Source: Chitinophaga pinensis
GTDB lineage: Bacteria > Bacteroidota > Bacteroidia > M30B66
Direction: 5' to 3'
Length of the DNA stretch: 5,608 nt
Assembly (NCBI GenBank): GCA_943333015.1
Contig: CALQRR010000132.1
Coordinates: forward strand, 1-5,608
Shown: one piece after another, positions 1 through 3,104 of the stretch
Layout of the letters: each line of letters starts with the position of its first letter
Position numbering within the stretch: the stretch's first letter is position 1
Program-made: the position numbers and the translations under genes
Notes under the pieces: model-generated
Databases searched by the model: none
Seen by the model: only the letters and a program-made list of their open reading frames with translations
What the model was told of the DNA's origin: nothing

Positions 1-1
1 G

Positions 2-505
2 GTTAAAAATAGCTGGGTAAGTTTGTTAGGTGGGCATGCAGCTTTTGGAACCAACGCAGAAGGCTGGGGCGGGTTCTACATGGGGTACCTTTCTTCACAC
101 AAAGGGAACTGGGCCATTCCGTTTTCTGTAGCTTACGACAAATATACCGTCGATCCGGGGCTTGTCATCAGAGCTGGATATCAGAAAATCAACCTCAATT
201 ATGTAAAAGTTGGAGTAGGGGCGATGAAGAAAATCGGAGAGGATTTTCATTTTCTGTTCAACGCTAATGTGCCTTTCGGGATTGAAGAACTTGAAAAAGA
301 GAATTTGGATGCTGATGGAAATAAGATCTCGACAACGGTTTCTGATCGTTTGGTTTTTGGATTTGAGCCTTCTCAAAGTTTCTATTTCATCTCTAGATCT
401 CGCGTTGGCTTCTTTCTGGGAGCTGGTATTTACGAACGTTTCCTAAGTTCTAAAATTTACAAGAACGATATAGGTTTCAAGATTGAAGCCGGATTGAAAT
501 TCTGA
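2..505 (+). CDS. Outer-membrane beta-barrel protein, C-terminal part (5' end off the window)
   Basis: The frame is open from the left edge to a TGA at 503-505, giving 167 visible residues. No ATG lies near the edge, so the true start is upstream of the window. The protein shows alternating polar and hydrophobic stretches rich in Gly and aromatic residues (GGFYMGYLSS, VIRAGYQKINLNYVKVGVGA, RVGFFLGAGIYERF), typical of amphipathic beta strands. The chain ends in Phe (KIEAGLKF), the usual last residue of barrels inserted by the BAM machinery. A polar stretch around EELEKENLDADGNK could be an extracellular loop. These features support an integral outer-membrane barrel, but I recognise no specific family, substrate or partner. 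It converges on the DUF4199-like gene with only 16 bp between the two stop codons. No strong terminator is visible in that gap. Confidence 0.7.
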   Translation, partial: VKNSWVSLLGGHAAFGTNAEGWGGFYMGYLSSHKGNWAIPFSVAYDKYTVDPGLVIRAGYQKINLNYVKVGVGAMKKIGEDFHFLFNANVPFGIEELEKENLDADGNKISTTVSDRLVFGFEPSQSFYFISRSRVGFFLGAGIYERFLSSKIYKNDIGFKIEAGLKF

Positions 506-521
506 CTCAGTTCCAATACGA

Positions 522-1052
522 TTACTGTTGAGTATTCTCCGTCGGTTTGATGTATGAATTAGCAATGATGGCTGATAGCATAAATGCCATGCTGGCACCT
601 ACGACTACTATTCCAAGAAAATACAGGCATAAATGCGTTTCAGTATTGCTCAAAACAACTGCATTTGCTTGAGGGTCATTGGCTAAACGTAAGAAAACAG
701 TATTGGGAGTTCCATTGGCTCTTTGCCATTCAATAAGCCGTTCAACCCATAAAGCATTGATTTTGTAATCATATGCAAACATAAAGACGGAGGAAATAAC
801 CGCGGTGAAAATCAACTGGTAGATACTCTCTTTCACACCGCGCCTCACTGAAAAACTACCCTTATAGTCTTTCCTTTTTTCATTCAGCCCGAGCCAGACA
901 CAGATTAGTATAATCAAATACGTTCCATATGCAGAGTATTGCTCGAGCCAGAATTTATCTGTGTGAAAACCCAATGCGAACTGGATAAGCGTCCAACCCA
1001 TAAGCAAAAGACCTCCCCAAAGCCCATATTTAATTTCAGGTTTAATTTTCAT
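522..1052 (-). CDS. DUF4199-like four-helix inner-membrane protein
   Basis: This 176-residue protein begins MKIKPEIKYGLWGG, the usual opening of DUF4199 proteins: a short basic N-terminus leading directly into the first helix. Four hydrophobic segments are visible at about residues 9-29, 41-56, 77-97 and 141-165. Between helices 2 and 3 lies a cytoplasmic-looking basic stretch (NEKRKDYKGSFSVRRGVKE) that resembles the KR...G..SF..G motif of the family. DUF4199 proteins are common in Bacteroidota and have no established biochemical role. The frame stays open upstream to an ATG at 1116-1118, but the extra 22 residues (MRHQSVLNFYLLFAG...) are poor in family character and run through the probable promoter region, so the ATG at 1050-1052 is preferred. 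No exact TAnnTTTG element was found upstream on this strand. The gene is divergent from the exported-protein gene at 1193. Confidence 0.72.
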   Translation of the reverse strand: MKIKPEIKYGLWGGLLLMGWTLIQFALGFHTDKFWLEQYSAYGTYLIILICVWLGLNEKRKDYKGSFSVRRGVKESIYQLIFTAVISSVFMFAYDYKINALWVERLIEWQRANGTPNTVFLRLANDPQANAVVLSNTETHLCLYFLGIVVVGASMAFMLSAIIANSYIKPTENTQQ

Positions 1053-1167
1053 AGTTTGCGTGTCATCTTGCCGACCTGCAAAAAGTAAATAAAAATTTAG
1101 AACGGACTGGTGCCTCAATGCATAAAACGTTCACAAACATTTAAGCCCTTTGCTCAAAATGATTTAT

Positions 1168-1175
1168 TAATTTTG
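1168..1175 (+). promoter_or_regulatory. Bacteroidetes-type -7 promoter element for the exported-protein gene
   Basis: TAATTTTG matches the Bacteroidetes -7 consensus TAnnTTTG exactly and lies 17 bp before the ATG at 1193, implying a very short leader. A TTTG at 1149-1152 could be the -33 element, but its spacing of 15 nt is shorter than usual (about 17-23), so only the -7 box is annotated. Confidence 0.5.
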
Positions 1176-1192
1176 TCTTTAGCTCAAGTACT

Positions 1193-1645
1193 ATGAAACA
1201 TCTAACCCTGATTCTTCTGTTGATTATTACTGTATCAACAAGTGCTTTTGCACAACGCAGTAAAAAAGGATTTGAATTCACAGGTACTAAAACCCGTGTT
1301 TCTCTCATTGGAAAAAGTAAAATGTTTTCAGAAGGTGTAAAGCCACTGAACTTCACCATCTACTGGAATAAGAAAAAGAACCTCATCCAGGTAAATGCCG
1401 GCGAAAAAGAAAATTGGTACACCATTGCTTTATCTCAAGTTGATACCATTCATGGCAATGTTACACATATTGGCTACTTAGAGGGAACAACTAAAAATTC
1501 CGATGCCACAAGCCCTGATAAAAATCGCTGCGAAGTACGTTTTTTGATTGATAAAGTAAGCATCAAACGGGGCGAAGCTCGCATTGAAGAATACCTACTC
1601 GACGGTGCTACCATTTGGGATGATCGTTCGATTTCCTCAAATTAA
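1193..1645 (+). CDS. Small exported protein of unknown function with signal peptide
   Basis: The product is 150 residues. Residues 1-20 form a classic Sec signal peptide: MKH, a Leu/Ile-rich core, then a type I cleavage motif Ala-Phe-Ala before Gln21. No lipobox cysteine is present, so the mature protein of about 130 residues is expected to be soluble in the periplasm or secreted. The mature part is hydrophilic and Lys-rich, and probably mostly beta (FEFTGTKTRVSLIG, LNFTIYWNKKKNLIQVNAG). It has a single cysteine in RCEVRFLIDKVSIKRG. I do not recognise the family. The ATG at 1193 is chosen because it gives the signal peptide and is preceded by an exact -7 promoter element at 1168-1175. The gene appears monocistronic; the next gene to the right is on the opposite strand. 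An origin as a lineage-restricted orphan is possible. Confidence 0.75.
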   Translation: MKHLTLILLLIITVSTSAFAQRSKKGFEFTGTKTRVSLIGKSKMFSEGVKPLNFTIYWNKKKNLIQVNAGEKENWYTIALSQVDTIHGNVTHIGYLEGTTKNSDATSPDKNRCEVRFLIDKVSIKRGEARIEEYLLDGATIWDDRSISSN

Positions 1646-1790
1646 ACCTAGCTTATTTTCAACGCGATGTCGCGCAAATGTGTTTGTGTATCCGAATTCT
1701 TTTCAAGCTCAGCCGCGCCTGAAGTTGAGCCATCTTTTCTTAGTTCATCGTCGCATTGAATGGGTATAGGTTTAAAGATTATTTCCTCAA
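1631..1790. repeat. Direct 10-bp repeats enclosing 9-bp inverted repeats (possible small inserted element)
   Basis: ATTTCCTCAA occurs at 1631-1640 and again at 1781-1790. Just inside these copies are TTAAACCTA (1642-1650) and its exact inverse TAGGTTTAA (1767-1775). A short direct repeat outside an inverted repeat resembles a target duplication around a tiny non-autonomous element of about 130-140 bp. Against this, the inverted repeat is 1 nt from the left copy but 5 nt from the right copy, and the left direct repeat lies in the last codons of the exported-protein gene. Coincidence is quite possible in AT-rich DNA. Confidence 0.2.
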
Positions 1791-1865
1791 CTATCCGGTT
1801 AATTTCAGATCGAATCGATCATCATAGCAGGATTCTTCATCTTCCTGCCTGATGAATACATGCAT
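1648..1865 (-). pseudogene. Possible frameshifted small gene remnant downstream of ssb
   Basis: On the minus strand an ATG at 1863-1865 opens a 24-codon frame (MHVFIRQEDEESCYDDRFDL...) ending at a TAG at 1791-1793. Directly overlapping it in another frame, a stretch of 58 codons without a stop continues to a TAG at 1648-1650. It reads as protein-like sequence (IVEEIIFKPIPIQCDDELRK, then an Ala/Glu/Lys-rich tail ending LRDIALKIS) and has no good start codon of its own. Joining the two near the TAG (about 1791-1797) would give a single acidic protein of roughly 72 residues. The simplest reading is a small gene broken by a one-base shift, or a sequencing error. I do not recognise the product. 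The alternative is that both frames are chance openings in a convergent spacer; no promoter or ribosome-binding site was found. Confidence 0.27.
1819..1855. terminator. Hairpin in convergent spacer, candidate terminator
   Basis: TCATCA (1819-1824) and GCAGGA (1827-1832) pair with TCCTGC (1843-1848) and TGATGA (1850-1855), giving 12 base pairs with a small 2x1 internal loop and a 10-nt apical loop. It lies 174 bp after the stop of the exported-protein gene, in the spacer where that gene converges on ssb. No T-run follows on either strand, so a terminator role is only a guess; the same bases also fall within the possible broken minus-strand frame. Confidence 0.27.
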
Positions 1866-1878
1866 TGTAAATAGTTTA

Positions 1879-1912
1879 AATGAACAGCCCGGAACAAGCC
1901 AGGCCGTTCATT
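1879..1912 (-). terminator. Stem-loop terminator downstream of ssb
   Basis: The two arms are 1881-1892 and 1899-1910, with a 6-nt loop and two further A-T pairs at the base. Read as minus-strand RNA, all 12 inner positions pair (ten Watson-Crick, two G-U). On the plus strand the same two positions become A-C and C-A mismatches. The structure is therefore better formed in the ssb transcript. It starts 12 nt after the ssb stop codon and is followed on the minus strand by the U-rich stretch TTTAAACTATTT. The weak U-tract keeps confidence moderate. Confidence 0.6.
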
Positions 1913-1924
1913 CTTGCTCAACCA

Positions 1925-2272
1925 TCAAGCTGTTTTCTTTATGCCGCCTGTTTTAAGAATTTCATTCACAGAAATCTCTGTGATGTACTTCTTTTGTCCG
2001 TCTTTGTCCACATAGGAACGGTTCAGCAACTTGCCTTCCACGGCTACTTCTTGCCCTTTTTCCAGATACCGTTCAACAAAATCAGCGGTCTTGCCCCAGG
2101 CTATTAGGTTATGCCACTGGGTTTCATTGACAAGCTTTCCTTCGCTGTCTTTGTATTTGTCGGATGTTGCCAGCGATAATTTCGCCAGTTTTTTTCCACT
2201 AGGAAGTTCACGCACTTCCGGATTGCCACCGAGATTTCCAATCAGGCGGACTGAGTTTCTGAGATTGTTCAT
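1925..2272 (-). CDS. ssb: Single-stranded DNA-binding protein, short form
   Basis: This 115-residue protein is one OB-fold domain of the bacterial SSB family, which coats single-stranded DNA during replication, recombination and repair, usually as a tetramer. Recognisable blocks are NSVRLIGNLGGNPEVRELP (residues 6-24), the strand with TQWHNLIAWGKTAD (51-64), which carries the stacking aromatics Trp53 and Trp59, and YLEKGQEVAVEGKL (69-82) followed by NRSYVDKDGQKKYITEI (84-100). The ATG at 2270-2272 gives the standard N-terminus. The protein stops at GGIKKTA straight after the OB fold: the flexible linker and the acidic tip ending in Pro-Phe, with which E. coli SSB recruits partner proteins, are absent. 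Short SSBs occur in Bacteroidota and in mobile elements, so this may be an auxiliary copy or the normal form in this lineage. It is transcribed away from the zinc-ribbon gene and ends at a stem-loop. Confidence 0.93.
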   Translation of the reverse strand: MNNLRNSVRLIGNLGGNPEVRELPSGKKLAKLSLATSDKYKDSEGKLVNETQWHNLIAWGKTADFVERYLEKGQEVAVEGKLLNRSYVDKDGQKKYITEISVNEILKTGGIKKTA

Positions 2273-2338
2273 ACACTATAAGATTAATGAAGATAAAAAA
2301 TGGGTGCACCCGTTCGTTCCGGTTATCATATGACAGAG

Positions 2339-2346
2339 CAAACCTA
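2339..2346 (-). promoter_or_regulatory. Candidate -7 promoter element for ssb
   Basis: On the minus strand these bases read TAGGTTTG, an exact TAnnTTTG match, 66 bp before the ssb start codon. No TTG-type -33 element is found at the usual distance; the bases there lead into the arm of the large palindrome at 2375-2404. The leader would be about 60 nt and would include the short palindrome GGGTGCACCC at 2302-2311. Confidence 0.38.
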
Positions 2347-2360
2347 CGCTGAATGGATTT

Positions 2361-2417
2361 TATTAGTCGTATATTAAACGTTTATATACGTATATAAACG
2401 TTTAGAAACGAGTAATA
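2361..2417. repeat. Perfect 30-bp palindrome with imperfect outer arms, candidate operator
   Basis: Positions 2375-2404 are a perfect palindrome centred between 2389 and 2390; the left half reads TAAACGTTTATATAC. It contains two copies of the self-complementary octamer AAACGTTT whose starts are exactly 20 bp apart (2376 and 2396), about two helical turns, with ATACGTAT at the centre. Outside it, TATTAGTCGT (2361-2370) and ACGAGTAATA (2408-2417) are inverse to each other at 9 of 10 positions, offset by one base. The site lies between the divergent ssb and zinc-ribbon genes, upstream of both predicted promoters, as expected for a binding site of a dimeric or tetrameric regulator acting on both. 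No regulator gene is visible in the window. A cruciform or a protein-bound replication or repair site are alternatives. Confidence 0.7.
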
Positions 2418-2437
2418 AATTAAATAGCAAAATCAAC

Positions 2438-2468
2438 TTGACTTTTTCAAAAGAGGGTGTTAATTTTG
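2438..2468 (+). promoter_or_regulatory. Bacteroidetes-type promoter of the zinc-ribbon gene
   Basis: TTG at 2438-2440 and TAATTTTG at 2461-2468 are separated by 20 nt, fitting the TTG-N(17-23)-TAnnTTTG promoter form of Bacteroidota. Transcription would begin near 2475, leaving a leader of about 20 nt before the ATG at 2498. This also argues against a TTG start codon at 2438 for the downstream gene. Confidence 0.62.
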
Positions 2469-2497
2469 AGTCAATAATTAATCTTATCCTATATAAA

Positions 2498-2872
2498 ATG
2501 TATACTAAAAGAAATTGTCACGAATGCGGCAATGCCCTAAACGGACGCAGCGACAAGCGATTCTGTTCTGATATTTGTCGGAACGTTTATCACAACCGGG
2601 AGCGCATTGCTCAAACAGAAACCATCCGGGAAGTCAACCTTATCTTATCCCGAAACCGACGAATCCTGATGCATTGCCTCGAAGGAAGATCTGCTAAAGT
2701 GCCATCTTCATATCTCAGTGCCCGAGGTTTTGACTTCAATTATTTCACTCATCAGATTTCTGATCCCACGGGTGAAGTCACCGTTTTTTGTTACGAACTC
2801 GGATATCAGAAATTGGGGAATGATAAAGTTTCGGTTCAACGGGATGCCGGTTTTATGCGCATGCTTGCATGA
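2498..2872 (+). CDS. Small zinc-ribbon protein of unknown function
   Basis: The product is 124 residues. Near the N-terminus it carries a four-cysteine zinc site, CHEC at Cys7/Cys10 and CSDIC at Cys23/Cys27, in the setting GRSDKRFCSDICRNVYHN. This matches a family widespread in Bacteroidota, often labelled DUF2116-like zinc ribbon. A basic helical stretch follows (about 40-58, IREVNLILSRNRRILMHC), then a C-terminal domain with RGFDFNYFTHQ (76-86) and VFCYELGYQKL (96-106), which resembles the conserved GF.F.YFT and YFCYE.GY patterns I recall for these proteins. A role in binding nucleic acid is plausible for a zinc ribbon plus basic helix but is not established. The frame is open upstream to a TTG at 2438, but that overlaps the promoter, so the ATG at 2498 is preferred. 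The gene is divergent from ssb and shares its palindromic control region. Confidence 0.82.
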   Translation: MYTKRNCHECGNALNGRSDKRFCSDICRNVYHNRERIAQTETIREVNLILSRNRRILMHCLEGRSAKVPSSYLSARGFDFNYFTHQISDPTGEVTVFCYELGYQKLGNDKVSVQRDAGFMRMLA

Positions 2873-2892
2873 ACGTTTTTTTTGTACTTTTG
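2865..2892 (+). promoter_or_regulatory. Promoter of the SAM riboswitch-metH transcript
   Basis: TTG at 2865-2867 and TACTTTTG at 2885-2892 (an exact TAnnTTTG match) are 17 nt apart, at the short end of the usual Bacteroidota range. The -33 side overlaps the last codons of the zinc-ribbon gene, and the spacer contains a run of eight T at 2876-2883. Transcription would begin near 2899, about 20 nt before the aptamer. Confidence 0.57.
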
Positions 2893-2921
2893 GCCACGCA
2901 ATAATCGTTCATTGAAGTACA

Positions 2922-3016
2922 CTTATCCAGAAAGACCGAGGGAATAGGCCCTGTGACGTCTTGGCAACCTCTTATAGAACGGTGCCAATTCCTAACCCCA
3001 CTGGGGAGCAGATAAG
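2922..3016 (+). ncRNA. SAM-I (S-box) riboswitch aptamer upstream of metH
   Basis: This 95-nt element has the conserved parts of the SAM-I aptamer in order. P1 is CTTATC (2922-2927) paired with GATAAG (3011-3016). P2 is formed by AAGAC (2932-2936) with GTCTT (2958-2962), with the kink-turn region and the inner stem AGGG (2939-2942) with CCCT (2949-2952). Next come the core GGCAACC (2963-2969) and GGTGCCAATTCC (2981-2992), which bracket P3, and finally the P4 hairpin CCCC/GGGG. SAM-I RNAs bind S-adenosylmethionine and normally switch off methionine and sulfur genes when SAM is plentiful. The location directly before metH fits that role. No intrinsic terminator follows, so the switching mechanism is not the common one of Firmicutes. 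Confidence 0.95.
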
Positions 3017-3026
3017 CATGAACTTA

Positions 3027-3100
3027 ACCGTTCAATTACTTCACGCTCCAAACTACTCCTGATTTCTGCTAAGTGTTCTTTGTACAAGAAGAAGTAGAAA
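3027..3100 (+). promoter_or_regulatory. Candidate riboswitch expression platform in the metH leader
   Basis: Two structures are visible between the aptamer and the start codon. First, ACCGTTC (3027-3033) is the exact complement of GAACGGT (2977-2983), the 3' side of aptamer helix P3, so the two could pair only when the aptamer is unfolded. Second, TTTCTGCT (3063-3070) pairs with AGTAGAAA (3093-3100), seven Watson-Crick pairs and one G-U, enclosing an inner stem TTCTT/AAGAA (3076-3080/3086-3090). The hairpin ends 4 nt before the metH ATG and covers its purine-rich upstream region. The absence of a T-run suggests control of translation rather than termination. How the two states are linked is inference. 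Confidence 0.45.
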
Positions 3101-3104
3101 AGGC

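Noticed and set aside
505..533. Inverted repeat ACTCA/TGAGT between the two convergent genes as a bidirectional terminator
   Set aside because: Only five pairs with a 19-nt loop and no T-run; likely chance.
1053..1118. 22-residue N-terminal extension of the DUF4199-like protein
   Set aside because: The family normally starts just before the first membrane helix, as the ATG at 1050-1052 does; the extension would occupy the divergent promoter region.
1584..1769. 61-codon open frame on the plus strand overlapping the end of the exported-protein gene
   Set aside because: Its start lies inside the real gene in another frame; there is no ribosome-binding or promoter signal, and the composition is not protein-like.
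2302..2311. 10-bp palindrome GGGTGCACCC, followed on the minus strand by ATTTTTT, as a terminator in the ssb leader
   Set aside because: As RNA it can form only a three-pair stem around a TGCA loop, too weak for termination. It could be a small operator, but nothing else supports that.
2031..2333. Open frame on the plus strand opposite ssb
   Set aside because: It is antisense to a clearly recognisable SSB; its Ser/Pro/Leu-rich translation has no family character.
2438..2497. N-terminal extension of the zinc-ribbon protein from a TTG
   Set aside because: The TTG coincides with the -33 promoter element, and the TAnnTTTG box would lie inside the coding region. The ATG at 2498 directly precedes the conserved zinc motif.
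2860..2883. CATGC-TT-GCATG followed by T8 as an intrinsic terminator of the zinc-ribbon gene
   Set aside because: The two-nucleotide loop is too tight and leaves only about four usable pairs. The T-run is also explained as the spacer of the metH promoter; kept only as a side remark.
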